The notes under the pieces: generated by a model
What the model saw: the letters and a program-made list of their open reading frames with translations, nothing else
The model's database searches: none
What the model was told of the DNA's origin: nothing
NCBI RefSeq assembly: GCF_004803795.1
Contig: NZ_CP012543.1
Location: 1,240,001-1,304,000 of the forward strand
Origin: Campylobacter rectus
GTDB lineage: Bacteria > Campylobacterota > Campylobacteria > Campylobacterales > Campylobacteraceae
Direction: 5' to 3'
DNA length: 64,000 bases
Made by a program: the position numbers and the translations under genes
In this document: piece by piece, positions 54,657-64,000 of the stretch
Position numbering within the stretch: the stretch's first letter is position 1
Layout of the letters: every line of letters begins with the position of its first letter

Positions 54657-56057
54657 ATGCTTATAAAAGGCTTTTTTTCAAACAGCATCGGCATTATGGT
54701 TTCACGAGTTTTAGGGCTCGTGCGCGACCTACTCACGGCTTCTACTTTGGGTGCGGGCATTTACAGCGATATATTTTTTATCGCATTTAAGATACCCAAT
54801 TTATTGCGCCGCATCTTTGGCGAGGGGGCTTTTGCCAACGCTTTTTTACCAAATTTTACGAAATCAAACAAAAAATCGCTCTTTAGCGCCGAAATTTTTC
54901 TTAAATTTCTAGCCTTTATCGGCGTTCTCACGCTTTTGGTAAATTTATTCGCTCCGTTTTTTACCGCCGTTATCGCCACCGGTTTAGCGCCCGGTGACAT
55001 AAACGAAGCCGTCCCGCTCGTAAAAATCAACTTCTACTACCTAGCACTCATCTTTGCCGTTACTTTTTTAGCCTCGCTTTTACAGTATCGCGGGCATTTT
55101 GCGACGACGGCGTTTGGGGCGGCTTTGCTAAATTTAGCTATGATCGGCTCTTTAGTTTTAGCTCGCGGACAGGAGCCTAAAATCGTGGCTTATTATTTGA
55201 GTTTCGGCGTCGTAGTAGGCGGCGTTTTGCAGCTTATCGCGCACCTTATCGCGCTCAAATTTAACGGCATCTCAAAGCTCTTTTTCGGCGGCTTAGTTAA
55301 ATTTGCCCGCGGCAAAAGAGCCGATACGAAGGGCTTTTTTAGCAACTTTTTCCACGGTCTGGTCGGATCATCCGCGATGCAGCTAAGCTCGTTTATGGAT
55401 ACGTGGCTGGCGTCGTTTTTGGCGGCTGGATCGATCAGCTATCTTTTCTACGCCAACCGCATTTTTCAGCTACCTTTAGCGATATTTGCGATCGCGCTTT
55501 CTACCGCGCTTTTTCCTAAAATCACACGCCAGATCAAGGCAGGCAACGAAGCCGAAGCCTTAAAATGGATGCGAAAAAGCTTTGAAATTTTATATTTTTT
55601 GCTCTTTGCGGCGGCTATCGGCGGCATCGTTTTAGCCCAGCCTATCATCAAGCTGCTTTTTGAGCGCGGAAGCTTCACGCAGGCCGATACGGCGGCGACC
55701 GCGAGCGTTTTGAGCGCTTATATGATCGGACTTTTACCTTTTGGGCTTGCTAAACTTTTTTCGCTCTGGCTTTATGCGCATTTACAGCAAAAGCTAGCCT
55801 CCAAAATCGCCGTTATCACGCTCGTTTTTAACCTCGTTTTGGCCGTTATTTTGATGCAAGCGTGCGGCGCGTTCGGACTGGCTCTAGCTAGCTCGTTAGG
55901 CGGGTTTTTGACACTAGCTTTAAACGTCAAATTTTTTGGGATGAGGAAATTTTTAGCTATAATCGAGCCTAAAAAATTAATGCTTTTAAGCGCGGTTTTG
56001 GCTTTAGAGGCGGTGATTTTGATATTTTTGAGGAAATTTTTAGATGCAAATTTTTGA
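54657..56057 (+). CDS. murJ: Lipid II flippase
   Basis: MurJ moves lipid II across the inner membrane. The 466 residues have about 13-14 membrane helices, starting [22 protein letters not shown], and MurJ-type motifs [21 protein letters not shown] with the essential Arg residues, [12 protein letters not shown]-like helix 7 and [13 protein letters not shown]. Its end overlaps the cysS start by 14 bases. Confidence 0.95.
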   Translation: MLIKGFFSNSIGIMVSRVLGLVRDLLTASTLGAGIYSDIFFIAFKIPNLLRRIFGEGAFANAFLPNFTKSNKKSLFSAEIFLKFLAFIGVLTLLVNLFAPFFTAVIATGLAPGDINEAVPLVKINFYYLALIFAVTFLASLLQYRGHFATTAFGAALLNLAMIGSLVLARGQEPKIVAYYLSFGVVVGGVLQLIAHLIALKFNGISKLFFGGLVKFARGKRADTKGFFSNFFHGLVGSSAMQLSSFMDTWLASFLAAGSISYLFYANRIFQLPLAIFAIALSTALFPKITRQIKAGNEAEALKWMRKSFEILYFLLFAAAIGGIVLAQPIIKLLFERGSFTQADTAATASVLSAYMIGLLPFGLAKLFSLWLYAHLQQKLASKIAVITLVFNLVLAVILMQACGAFGLALASSLGGFLTLALNVKFFGMRKFLAIIEPKKLMLLSAVLALEAVILIFLRKFLDANF

Positions 56058-57432
56058 TAGCGTAAAAAGAAAAAAAGTGGAATTTGAGCCCGTAAAAAGC
56101 GACTTTGTGCGCATTTACGTCTGCGGGCCGACGGTTTATGACGACGCGCATTTGGGACACGCTAAAAGCGCGATCAGCTTTGATGTGCTTAGGCGCACCT
56201 TAAGCGAGCTTGGCTACAAGGTCAAATTCGTGCGAAACTACACCGATATCGACGATAAAATTTTAAAGAAAATGAGTGAGAGCGGCGAGAGTCTGAAATC
56301 GATCACGGATAGGTATATCGCAAGCTACGAGCGCGATATGAGCGCGCTTAACGTACTTGAGCCCGACGTCAAGCCAAAGGCGACGCAGACGCTAAAAGAG
56401 ATGATAGAGTACATCGAAATTTTGCTAAAAAACGGCTTTGCTTACGAGATAAAAGGCGACGGCATCTACTTTGACACCGCAAAAGACGCGCAGTATCTGA
56501 GCCTTAGCGGTAAATTTGACACCGAAGCAAACGTCGCTCGCGTGGCTAGTAGTGACGAAAAAAAAGACGAAAAAGACTTCGTGCTATGGAAATTTGACGA
56601 GAAATGGTACGAAAGCCCGTTTGGTCGCGGCCGACCCGGCTGGCACACCGAGTGCGTCGCGATGATAAAAAAGCACCTAAGTAGCGGCGAAAAATTTGAG
56701 ATCGATATCCACGCGGGCGGACTTGATCTGCTCTTTCCGCATCACGAAAACGAGGCCGCGCAATGCCGCTGCGCCGAGCGTAAGAGCCTGGCTAAATACT
56801 GGCTACACAACGGCTTTATCCAAGTAAATAACGAAAAAATGAGCAAGAGCCTGGGAAATAGCTTTTTTGTTAAAGACGCGCTGGAGAGAAACTTGGGCGA
56901 GGCGGTGAGATTTTATCTGATTTCTAGCCACTACAGAGCGAATTTTAACTTTAGCGAAGATGATCTAAACGCGGCAAAAAAGCGGCTGGATAAAATTTAC
57001 CGCCTAAAAAAACGAGTTTTGGGCGCCGCGGCAAATTTAAGCGCGAACGAGAAATTTAAGAGCGAATTTATGTCTGCGATGCAGGACGATCTAAACACCT
57101 CAAAAGCCCTTGCGAGCGTAGATGAGTTTGTCCGCAGCGCAAACGACGAGCTAGACGCAAATCCTAAAGACAAGGCCAAAAAAGGCAAAATCGCGGCAAA
57201 TTTGGAGCTCATCGCCAGAGTGCTCGGTATCTTGCAGATAGACGTGTTTGAGTATTTTCAGTTTGGCGTGAGCGACGAAAAGCGAGCCTACATCGAGGAT
57301 CTGATAAATCAAAGAAACGAAGCAAAAGCGGCTAAAAACTACGAGCTATCCGATAAAATCCGCGATATGCTAGCCGCAAACGGTATAAGTCTCATGGATA
57401 CGCCGGAGGGTTGCATATGGGAAAAGATATGA
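56044..57432 (+). CDS. cysS: Cysteinyl-tRNA synthetase
   Basis: The 462 residues are full length. The ATP motif HIGH appears as HLGH in [12 protein letters not shown], and KMSKS in [12 protein letters not shown]. Zinc ligands are the Cys in YVCGPT, the Cys in WHTECVAM and HHENEAAQC. The ATG at 56044 lies inside the end of murJ. It ends four bases into the msbA start region, so murJ, cysS and msbA are closely coupled. Confidence 0.96.
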   Translation: MQIFDSVKRKKVEFEPVKSDFVRIYVCGPTVYDDAHLGHAKSAISFDVLRRTLSELGYKVKFVRNYTDIDDKILKKMSESGESLKSITDRYIASYERDMSALNVLEPDVKPKATQTLKEMIEYIEILLKNGFAYEIKGDGIYFDTAKDAQYLSLSGKFDTEANVARVASSDEKKDEKDFVLWKFDEKWYESPFGRGRPGWHTECVAMIKKHLSSGEKFEIDIHAGGLDLLFPHHENEAAQCRCAERKSLAKYWLHNGFIQVNNEKMSKSLGNSFFVKDALERNLGEAVRFYLISSHYRANFNFSEDDLNAAKKRLDKIYRLKKRVLGAAANLSANEKFKSEFMSAMQDDLNTSKALASVDEFVRSANDELDANPKDKAKKGKIAANLELIARVLGILQIDVFEYFQFGVSDEKRAYIEDLINQRNEAKAAKNYELSDKIRDMLAANGISLMDTPEGCIWEKI

Positions 57433-59153
57433 AGCAGATGAGCATAAAAGAGGTTTTGCGGCGGTTTGCGCCCTATTTTAGAGATTATATTTCGTATTTT
57501 ATCATCGCGATCGCAGGCATGCTGATGGCTAGCGGTGGAACTGCGGCGTCGGCATGGGTGATCGAGCCCGTGCTAAATAAAATTTTTATCGAAAAAAACA
57601 AAGACCTGCTTTATCTTTTGCCCTACGCTATCATCGTGATTTACGTTTTAAAGGGGCTTGGGACGTTTTTGCAGGCGTATTTTACGGCGTATATCGGGCA
57701 GGATATCGTGAGGAGATTTCGCGAGCGGTTGCTAAAAAACCTGCTAAATTTGGATATGAAGTTTTTTAACGATTACCGCACGGGCGAGCTAATAAGCCGA
57801 AATATCAACGACATCGACCGCATCAGAAGTATCGTTAGCTCTATGATCCCCGAACTCATCCGCGAGGCTATCACGATCGCGGGACTACTTTGCGTCGTGC
57901 TTTATCAGAGCTTGCAGCTTGCATTTTTTGCGCTGGTTATCATGCCCGCAGCCGTCTATCCGCTCTCAAAACTCGCAAAAAAGATGAAAAAAATCTCCCG
58001 CGCCTCACAGGAAAAAACCTCCGACATCAGCTCGAAACTAAGCGAAATTTTTACCAATATCGAAATCATCAAGGCAAACAACGCGCAGGAGTTCGAGCAC
58101 GCTAAATTTACCGCCGAAAACGCTAAATTTTTCAAGCTAAATTTAAAAAGTGTAAAAGTAAATGAGATGGTAAGCCCGATGATGGAAATTTTCGGCTCCG
58201 TGGGCGTTGCAGCAGTCGTCATCATCGGTGGCAAAGAGGTTATAGACGGAAATTTGACGATGGGAAGCTTCTTTTCGTTTCTCACCGCGCTTTTTATGCT
58301 TTATACGCCTATTAAACGTATTTCAGGCCTTTATAATAAGATGCAAGACGCCGTGGTCGCGGCTGAGCGAACCTTTGAGCTACTCGATAAAGAACCTCAA
58401 ATTTTAAGCGGCGACAAGCCGGTGCCGCGTGAAATAAATTTGATAAATTTTAAAGACGTCAGACTAAACTACGACGACAAAGAGGTACTAAAAAGCGTAA
58501 ATCTAAGCGCGTCAAAGTCCCAAACTATCGCGCTCGTCGGTAGTAGCGGAGGAGGAAAAAGCTCGATCGTAAATTTGCTTATGAGATTTTACGACGCAAA
58601 CGGTGGAGCGATCGAGATAAACGGCGAAAATATCAAAAATTTTAGTCTAAATTCGCTCAGACAAAATATCGGCCTCGTGACCCAGCGCGTCTATATCTTT
58701 AACGATACCGTCGCAAACAACGTCGCCTACGGTCGCAAGTACGACGAAGCCAAGGTCGAGCTCGCGCTAAAAACGGCAAACGCGTATGATTTCGTCGCAA
58801 ATTTACCCCAGGGCGCGCAGACTGTTTTAAATGAATTCGGCACCAATCTCTCCGGCGGTCAGCGTCAGCGTATCGCCATAGCCCGCGCGCTCTACGACGA
58901 CCCGCAGATTTTGATATTTGACGAGGCCACGAGCGCTCTAGATAACCAAAGCGAACAGCAGATAACCAAAGCCATCGCAAATCTGCAAAAAGAAAAGATA
59001 ATATTTATCATCGCGCACCGCCTAAGCACCGTGCAAAACGCCGACAAGATCGCCGTTATCAGCGGCGGAAAGGTGGTCGGATGCGGCACCGACGAGCAGC
59101 TTAGCAAGAGTTGCGAAATTTACAAGAAGCTAAAAGGCAAAGCTCTTGTTTAA
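57417..59153 (+). CDS. msbA: MsbA-type lipid A flippase, ABC exporter
   Basis: I choose the ATG at 57417 because GGAGG lies eight bases before it; starts at 57411 (TTG) and 57429 (ATG) are alternatives. The 578 residues comprise six membrane helices with the exporter coupling pattern ([21 protein letters not shown]) and a C-terminal ATPase: Walker [15 protein letters not shown]-loop [12 protein letters not shown], signature [14 protein letters not shown], Walker [13 protein letters not shown] and switch His IIAHRLSTV. The likely cargo is lipid A-core; position is conserved in C. jejuni, from memory. Confidence 0.93.
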   Translation: MGKDMKQMSIKEVLRRFAPYFRDYISYFIIAIAGMLMASGGTAASAWVIEPVLNKIFIEKNKDLLYLLPYAIIVIYVLKGLGTFLQAYFTAYIGQDIVRRFRERLLKNLLNLDMKFFNDYRTGELISRNINDIDRIRSIVSSMIPELIREAITIAGLLCVVLYQSLQLAFFALVIMPAAVYPLSKLAKKMKKISRASQEKTSDISSKLSEIFTNIEIIKANNAQEFEHAKFTAENAKFFKLNLKSVKVNEMVSPMMEIFGSVGVAAVVIIGGKEVIDGNLTMGSFFSFLTALFMLYTPIKRISGLYNKMQDAVVAAERTFELLDKEPQILSGDKPVPREINLINFKDVRLNYDDKEVLKSVNLSASKSQTIALVGSSGGGKSSIVNLLMRFYDANGGAIEINGENIKNFSLNSLRQNIGLVTQRVYIFNDTVANNVAYGRKYDEAKVELALKTANAYDFVANLPQGAQTVLNEFGTNLSGGQRQRIAIARALYDDPQILIFDEATSALDNQSEQQITKAIANLQKEKIIFIIAHRLSTVQNADKIAVISGGKVVGCGTDEQLSKSCEIYKKLKGKALV

Positions 59154-59195
59154 GCCTAAATTTGCTAAAATCCAAAGAAATTTTAAGGATAAAAT

Positions 59196-60269
59196 TTGAA
59201 TTACGATACGTTAAAATCCATATTTTTTAAGCTTGAGCCCGAGACCGCTCACAAAGTCGCGGAAAAAACGCTAAGCATTTCAGACTGCGTATTTCCGGGG
59301 CTTTACAGCGCGGTTGCCAAAAACTGTATCGTCACGGACACCGCTCTTTCGCAAAATTTGCTAGGAGCTAGCTTTTTAAATCCCGTGGGAATCGCCGGCG
59401 GCTTTGATAAAAACGCCACGATGCTACGGCCATTGGCCGCACTCGGGTTTGGGCACGTGGAGTTTGGTACCGTGACGCCAAAAGCGCAAGAGGGCAACGC
59501 AAAACCGCGTCTTTTTCGCCTCATAGAAGAGGAAAGCATACAAAACGCGATGGGTTTTAACAACGAAGGCGCCGACGCCGTGAGCGCGCGCGTCGGTAGG
59601 CTTTATCCGTTTGCGATACCGCTTTTTGCCAACATCGGCAAAAACAAAATCACTCCTAATGAAGAAGCAATCAAAGACTATGAAAATTTAGTCGTTAAAT
59701 TTAACGAAATTTGCGACTGCTTCGTCATCAACGTCTCGTCGCCAAACACTCCCAATCTGCGCGAACTGCAAGAAGAAAACTTTATAAAAGAGCTTTTTGC
59801 GTGCCTTTTGCCGATAGCAAAAAAGCCGATAATCTTTAAAATCGCGCCCGATATGGCTGAGAGTAAAGCCGTGCAAATCTGCAAAACGGCCGTAGAAAGC
59901 GGCGCAAAAGGCGTCATCGTAAATAATACGAGCATCGATTATTCGCTCTCAAAATCGGCGAATTTACAAAATTTCGGCGGGTTAAGCGGCAAGGTCATCG
60001 CCAAGCGTTCGCGCGAGCTTTTTAAAGCCGTTGCAAGCGAGCTTTACGGCAAGACGGTTTTGATCGCAAGCGGAGGCATAGACAGCGCCGAGGAGGCATA
60101 CTCGCGCATAAAATCGGGCGCGAATTTGGTGCAAATTTATACCTCTTTTATCTTTAAAGGGCCAAGTATCGCAAAGCGGATAAACGAGGGAATTTTAAAA
60201 CTTTTAAAAGAAGATAATTTCGCTTCTATCGGCGAAGCCGTCGGCTGCGAAATAAAAAATAAAATTTAA
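59196..60269 (+). CDS. pyrD: Dihydroorotate dehydrogenase (quinone), class 2
   Basis: This codes for 357 residues from a TTG after AAGGAT. The N-terminal helices that contact the membrane come first. FMN and substrate sites follow: GIAGGFDKNATMLRPLAALG, FGTVTPKAQEGN, RLIEEESIQNAMGFNNEG, with the class 2 catalytic Ser in VINVSSPNTPNLRELQ. Later motifs are KIAPDM, VNNTS, SGGIDSAEEA and QIYTSFIFKGP. It passes electrons to quinone in pyrimidine synthesis. Confidence 0.96.
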   Translation: MNYDTLKSIFFKLEPETAHKVAEKTLSISDCVFPGLYSAVAKNCIVTDTALSQNLLGASFLNPVGIAGGFDKNATMLRPLAALGFGHVEFGTVTPKAQEGNAKPRLFRLIEEESIQNAMGFNNEGADAVSARVGRLYPFAIPLFANIGKNKITPNEEAIKDYENLVVKFNEICDCFVINVSSPNTPNLRELQEENFIKELFACLLPIAKKPIIFKIAPDMAESKAVQICKTAVESGAKGVIVNNTSIDYSLSKSANLQNFGGLSGKVIAKRSRELFKAVASELYGKTVLIASGGIDSAEEAYSRIKSGANLVQIYTSFIFKGPSIAKRINEGILKLLKEDNFASIGEAVGCEIKNKI

Positions 60270-60277
60270 GGAAAAAT

Positions 60278-61531
60278 ATGTTTATAAAATACTCAAAAAC
60301 AAAGCTCAAAAACGGCTTTGAAATTTACCATATCCCCGTCAGTAAGGGTTCCGGCGTCATCAGCGTAGACGTGTTTTATCGTGTGGGTTCGCGTAACGAA
60401 ACGATGGGCAAAAGCGGTATCGCGCACATGCTGGAGCATTTAAATTTTAAATCTACCAAAAATATGAAAGCCGGAGAATTCGACCGGATCGTGAAGAGTT
60501 TCGGCGGCAAAAATAACGCCAGCACGGGCTTTGATTATACGCATTATTTCGTCAAATGCTCAAAAGGCAACCTAAACGAGGCGCTCAGACTCTACGCTGA
60601 TATAATGGAAAATTTAAGCCTAAAAGATAAAGAATTTCAGCCCGAGCGCGACGTCGTGACGGAGGAGCGCAGGTGGCGCACAGACAACTCTCCGATCGGC
60701 TTTTTATATTTCACGCTTTTTAACGTCGCTTTTAGTTACCACCCGTATCACTGGACTCCGATCGGCTTTATCGGCGACATCAGGAGCTGGAGCATCGAGG
60801 ATATAAAAGAATTTCACGAGACGTATTACCAACCGCAAAACGCGCTCTTGCTAATCACCGGCGACATCGACAAAAAAAGCGCGTTTGGGCTGGGTAAAAA
60901 GCATTTTGAGCGCATAAAAAACAAAAAGCCGATTCCGAAACCACACTGCGTAGAACCCGTGCAAAACGGTGCGAAAAGGGCTGAAATTTACAAAGATAGC
61001 GAGGTGGAAATGCTGGCGCTCGCCTTTAAAATTCCGCCGTTTAATCACGAGGATCAGCCTGCGTTAGGCGCGCTTGCGGAGTATTTAGGCAGCGGACAAA
61101 GCTCGGTTTTGCAGCGTGTTTTGATAGATGAAAAATGCCTCGTAAATAGCGTGTATGTTTATAATATGGACAATATCGACGAGAGTCTATTTATCGTGCT
61201 AGCCGTTTGCAACCCCGGTATCAAGGCCGAGGCGGTCGAGGAAGAGATCTGGCGAGTAATCGAAGAGACAAAAACGCAAAAAATAGACGAGGACGAGATA
61301 ACTAAAACAAAAAATAACTTAAAAAGCCATCTGATTTACTCGCTGGATAACACGACGAGGATGGCGAATTTATACGGCAGTTATCTTGTCAAAGGCGACA
61401 TAAAGCCGCTTTTTGAGCTACCGGAAAAAACCGCCGCGCTAAAACCTGCGGACATAAGCGAAATCTGCAAAAAATACATAAGAAAAGAAAAATCCACGAC
61501 TATCATCTTAAGAAAGGAAAAAAGTGAATAA
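60278..61531 (+). CDS. M16-family zinc peptidase
   Basis: This codes for 417 residues. The inverted zinc motif HxxEH is HMLEH (residues 50-54), with the distal Glu in a later helix ([14 protein letters not shown]). There is no clear signal peptide, so it may act in the cytoplasm. Two homologous halves are typical; the C-terminal half retains [19 protein letters not shown]. In Campylobacter the gene sits between pyrD and dapA. The substrate is unknown. Confidence 0.92.
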   Translation: MFIKYSKTKLKNGFEIYHIPVSKGSGVISVDVFYRVGSRNETMGKSGIAHMLEHLNFKSTKNMKAGEFDRIVKSFGGKNNASTGFDYTHYFVKCSKGNLNEALRLYADIMENLSLKDKEFQPERDVVTEERRWRTDNSPIGFLYFTLFNVAFSYHPYHWTPIGFIGDIRSWSIEDIKEFHETYYQPQNALLLITGDIDKKSAFGLGKKHFERIKNKKPIPKPHCVEPVQNGAKRAEIYKDSEVEMLALAFKIPPFNHEDQPALGALAEYLGSGQSSVLQRVLIDEKCLVNSVYVYNMDNIDESLFIVLAVCNPGIKAEAVEEEIWRVIEETKTQKIDEDEITKTKNNLKSHLIYSLDNTTRMANLYGSYLVKGDIKPLFELPEKTAALKPADISEICKKYIRKEKSTTIILRKEKSE

Positions 61532-62420
61532 AACAGCCATAATAGGCGCTATGACGGCGCTTATCACGCCTTTTAAAGACGGTAAATTAGACGAAATCGG
61601 CTACGAAAAACTGATAAAAAGACAGATCGCAAACGGTATCGACGCGGTCATCCCCGTAGGCACCACGGGCGAGAGCGCGACGCTGACGCACGACGAGCAT
61701 AGAATTTGCATCGAGATCGCCGTACAAACGTGTAAAAACACGAGCGTCAAGGTGCTCGCGGGCGCCGGCAGTAACGCCACGCACGAAGCCGTAGGGCTGG
61801 CAAAATTCGCGGAGACAAACGGTGCGGACGGCATCCTCTCGGTCGCGCCTTACTACAACAAACCGACCCAAGAAGGGCTTTATCGTCACTATAAAGCGAT
61901 CGCCTCAAGCGTCGATATACCGGTGCTGCTCTACAACGTCCCCGGACGCGTGGGCGTGGATATCCAACCATGCACGGTCTTTAGGCTGTTTCAGGATTGC
62001 ACCAACATCTACGGTATCAAAGAAGCCACGGGCAGCATAGACCGCTGCGTCGACCTGCTCGCGCATGAGCCCGATTTAGTCGTTATTAGCGGCGAGGACG
62101 CGATAAACTACCCGATCCTCTCAAACGGCGGCAAAGGCGTGATCTCGGTCACGGCAAATCTGCTCCCGGACGAGATCTCAAATTTAACCCACTTGGCGCT
62201 AAAGGGCGAATTTGCACGAGCAAAAGCCATAAACGACAAACTTTATGCGATAAATAAAATAATGTTTTGCGAGAGCAATCCGATCCCCGTCAAAGCGGCG
62301 ATGTATATCGCCGGGCTGATATCAAGCCTAGAGTATCGCTTGCCGCTTTGCGAACCGAGCAAAGAAAATCTGGCAAAAATCGAAGAAATAATGAAACAAT
62401 ACGACATAAAAGGATTTTGA
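61524..62420 (+). CDS. dapA: 4-hydroxy-tetrahydrodipicolinate synthase
   Basis: DapA joins pyruvate with aspartate semialdehyde, the first step to diaminopimelate and lysine. The 298 residues have [10 protein letters not shown], the pocket Tyr in LLYNVPGR (Tyr137) and the Schiff-base Lys in YGIKEATGS (Lys166). The start is GTG, overlapping the M16 stop region, with AGAAAGGAAAA before it. The stop overlaps the fabL ATG. Confidence 0.97.
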   Translation: MNKTAIIGAMTALITPFKDGKLDEIGYEKLIKRQIANGIDAVIPVGTTGESATLTHDEHRICIEIAVQTCKNTSVKVLAGAGSNATHEAVGLAKFAETNGADGILSVAPYYNKPTQEGLYRHYKAIASSVDIPVLLYNVPGRVGVDIQPCTVFRLFQDCTNIYGIKEATGSIDRCVDLLAHEPDLVVISGEDAINYPILSNGGKGVISVTANLLPDEISNLTHLALKGEFARAKAINDKLYAINKIMFCESNPIPVKAAMYIAGLISSLEYRLPLCEPSKENLAKIEEIMKQYDIKGF

Positions 62421-63205
62421 TGAGCCGTGAAAACGAATTTAAAGGCAAAACTTTAGTCATCAGCGGCGGCACTCGCGGCATCGGACGAGCTATCGTAGAG
62501 GAATTCGCCGCAAATGGCGTAAATATCGCTTTCACCTACAACTCAAACGAAGAGCTCGCCAAAACCCAGGCCGCCCAGCTTGAGGCAAACTACAGCATCA
62601 AAGCTAGGACCTACGCGCTAAATATACTTGAGCCGGAGACCTACAAAGACCTATTTTTAGAGATCGACGCGGACTTCGATAGGATCGATTTTTTCGTCTC
62701 AAACGCCATCATCTCGGGTCGCCCAGTAGCAGGCGGATATACGAAATTTATGAAACTCCGCCCTCGCGGTATCAATAACATCTTCACCGCGACCGTAAAT
62801 GCCTTTGTCGTGGGCGCGCAAGAGGCCGCAAAACGTATGGAAAAAACGGGCGGCGGCAGCATTATCTCGCTCTCATCGACCGGCAATCTCGTCTATATCG
62901 AAAACTACGCAGGCCACGGCACCGCAAAAGCCGCGGTCGAGGCGATGGCGCGATATGCCGCAACCGAACTAGGCGAAAAAAATATCCGCGTAAACGTCGT
63001 TAGCGGCGGCCCGATCGAGACGGACGCGCTGCGAGCCTTTACCAACTACGAAGAGGTGCGCGATAAAACCGCCGAGCTAAGCCCGCTAAATCGCATGGGT
63101 CAGCCTACCGATATCGCCGGAGCGTGCTTGTTTCTGTGCAGCTCAAAAGCCGGCTGGGTCACGGGCCACACCTTCATCATCGACGGTGGCACGACTTTTA
63201 AATGA
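62420..63205 (+). CDS. fabL: Enoyl-ACP reductase III (FabL-type SDR)
   Basis: This codes for 261 residues from the ATG at 62420, which overlaps the dapA stop; a longer frame upstream lies inside dapA. The dinucleotide loop is SGGTRGIGRA. The active site is not the usual YxxxK: it is Tyr163-(6)-Lys170 in ENYAGHGTAK, the arrangement of Bacillus FabL. The neighbouring VVSGGPIETDALRAF also matches FabL. It would reduce enoyl-ACP in fatty acid elongation and might differ from FabI in triclosan response. Identification is from remembered sequence. Confidence 0.9.
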   Translation: MSRENEFKGKTLVISGGTRGIGRAIVEEFAANGVNIAFTYNSNEELAKTQAAQLEANYSIKARTYALNILEPETYKDLFLEIDADFDRIDFFVSNAIISGRPVAGGYTKFMKLRPRGINNIFTATVNAFVVGAQEAAKRMEKTGGGSIISLSSTGNLVYIENYAGHGTAKAAVEAMARYAATELGEKNIRVNVVSGGPIETDALRAFTNYEEVRDKTAELSPLNRMGQPTDIAGACLFLCSSKAGWVTGHTFIIDGGTTFK

Positions 63206-64000
63206 AAAAAGCAAATTTGGCCGGTGCCGTTTGGCTTCGTCCTACCGGTATTTTCGGCGAATTTGACGTTAAATTTACGCCGAATTTTCGTAGCGTAAAT
63301 TTAACGAACTCTTGGGCTAAATTTGATGAAAAAATCAAAATATTTTTTACAAAAGTCGTAAAATTCGCCAGGCTAAATTTAACAAACGATTTCGTAAAAT
63401 TTGGCTCAAATTTGACGGATAGGCAAACGGCGGGACGAATTTTAGCGAAATTTATAAATCCCAAAAACAAGCCGCAAGCCGGTTTAAATGCGCATATTTC
63501 GGATAAAATTTACGCCTCTTTTTTTATCAATCCGCCAAGAGATTTGACTAAATTTGACCCGAATTTGACGAATACGCAAGCTTGCGCGCATATATCGCCG
63601 CGCTTTGATACGCCGAATTTTAAATCAAATTTGCAAATAAAAAAGCGTTTCGCGTCGTTAAATTTTAGCTCAAATTTAACAAACTCCGCGCTTTATAGAT
63701 TTAACGAAACGCTCGCCGAATTTAACCAAATGCCGAAATATCAAGAGCCTCGTGCGCAAGCGATAACCGAAAAAACGACGACAAACGCAAACAAAAGCCT
63801 AGGCAAAAAAGCGATACGGACGCCTCAAATGAGTAAAATTTTAGACGACGAAATTTTTTTAACCATACGTTTTTTGGCGGCTAAATTTCCGGTCGGCCGC
63901 AATTTTACCGCTAAAATTTCAGCTGAAAGATTTTTAACAAACGAGGTTTTGACCGTCAAATTTTTATCAAGCGAATTTTTAGCCGTTGCGATTTCGGCGG
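63202..64000 (+). CDS. Long open frame coupled to fabL, continuing past the window
   Basis: From the ATG at 63202 (ATGA overlap with the fabL stop) the frame stays open for 266 codons to base 64000 with no stop. The product begins MKKANLAGAVWLRPTGIFG. It then repeats KF, NLT and VKFG-like words, because AAATTT, AATTTGAC and AAATTTAAC occur in phase (NLTNSWAKF, RLNLTNDFVKF, DLTKFDPNLT). No domain or signal peptide is recognised. A frame of this length could arise by chance where AAA TTT is repeated, since those codons exclude stops, so it is a plausible but unproven gene. The exact start coupling favours real translation. Confidence 0.45.
   Translation, partial: MKKANLAGAVWLRPTGIFGEFDVKFTPNFRSVNLTNSWAKFDEKIKIFFTKVVKFARLNLTNDFVKFGSNLTDRQTAGRILAKFINPKNKPQAGLNAHISDKIYASFFINPPRDLTKFDPNLTNTQACAHISPRFDTPNFKSNLQIKKRFASLNFSSNLTNSALYRFNETLAEFNQMPKYQEPRAQAITEKTTTNANKSLGKKAIRTPQMSKILDDEIFLTIRFLAAKFPVGRNFTAKISAERFLTNEVLTVKFLSSEFLAVAISA

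Noticed and set aside
62267-62419. Longer start for fabL inside dapA
   Set aside because: It would overlap dapA by 150 bases; the ATG at 62420 is coupled to the dapA stop and matches the FabL N-terminus.
1-64000. Prophage, insertion sequence, CRISPR array, rRNA or tRNA genes
   Set aside because: The lysozyme gene is the only phage-like element and has no holin, capsid or terminase beside it; no transposase, spaced direct-repeat array or cloverleaf sequence was recognised by eye.

Overview
The window reads as a Campylobacter chromosome, most like the C. showae / C. rectus / C. curvus group. The evidence is gene content and gene order I remember from Campylobacter: ilvI-ilvH-lpxD, flgH next to pta-ackA, clpB / ctp-purC-purS-purQ-(0515-like)-plsC-htpG, and murF-hydrolase-antitoxin-ddl-ruvA-FapA-like / murJ-cysS-msbA-pyrD-M16-dapA-fabL. 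A single XerH-type recombinase, a sigma-54 flagellar promoter and a very high density of AAATTT words, inside and between genes, fit the same group. Species is inference.

Region 1 (1-5.6 kb) is visibly AT-rich accessory DNA. It holds the 3' part of a large protein with a toxin-like C-terminus, a small acidic probable immunity partner, a lambda-R-like lysozyme (GH104 fold) and two exported proteins. The second exported protein carries a pattern resembling the lysozyme-inhibitor (LprI/DUF1311) family. I read this as two toxin-immunity modules, possibly type VI secretion cargo. It ends in a structured 48-bp repeat that recurs near 22 kb and in the eroded end of an RTX-like gene on the other strand. 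Region 2 (5.6-13.1 kb) is core: lipid A and branched-chain amino acid synthesis, flagellar L-ring, acetate production. It is interrupted at 8.8-9.8 kb by a gene-free stretch with two copies of a hairpin-rich repeat. Region 3 (13.1-23 kb) is mixed: an AT-rich possible PIN-type gene abutting the ackA terminator, a DUF3137 membrane protein, a tetrathionate-reductase-like operon whose Fe-S subunit carries a frameshift, xerH with a dif-like site upstream, and 1.8 kb of gene-free DNA with repeats and a 13-C homopolymer.

Region 4 (23-35 kb) is a proteostasis and purine block: clpB and htpG each have an HspR/HAIR-like inverted repeat upstream, with ctp, purCSQ, an SH3-like membrane protein, plsC and two tandem exported paralogues between. 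Region 5 (35.5-49.2 kb) holds a PAS protein with an unknown partner, the division and wall genes murG, ftsW, murF and ddl, a UvrD-family helicase, a DUF3237 pseudogene, and a hydrolase with an unusual disordered tail behind an orphan Phd-type antitoxin. Region 6 (49.2-64 kb) has a four-gene Mla-type lipid transporter, a FapA-like protein, then the divergent murJ-cysS-msbA-pyrD-M16-dapA-fabL run. The run ends in an ORF coupled to fabL that stays open to the window edge. Wall synthesis (murG, ftsW, murF, ddl, murJ, dapA) and envelope lipids (lpxD, plsC, msbA, Mla, fabL) dominate the core genes.

No rRNA, tRNA, CRISPR array or insertion sequence was recognised. Base composition statements are by eye, not computed.
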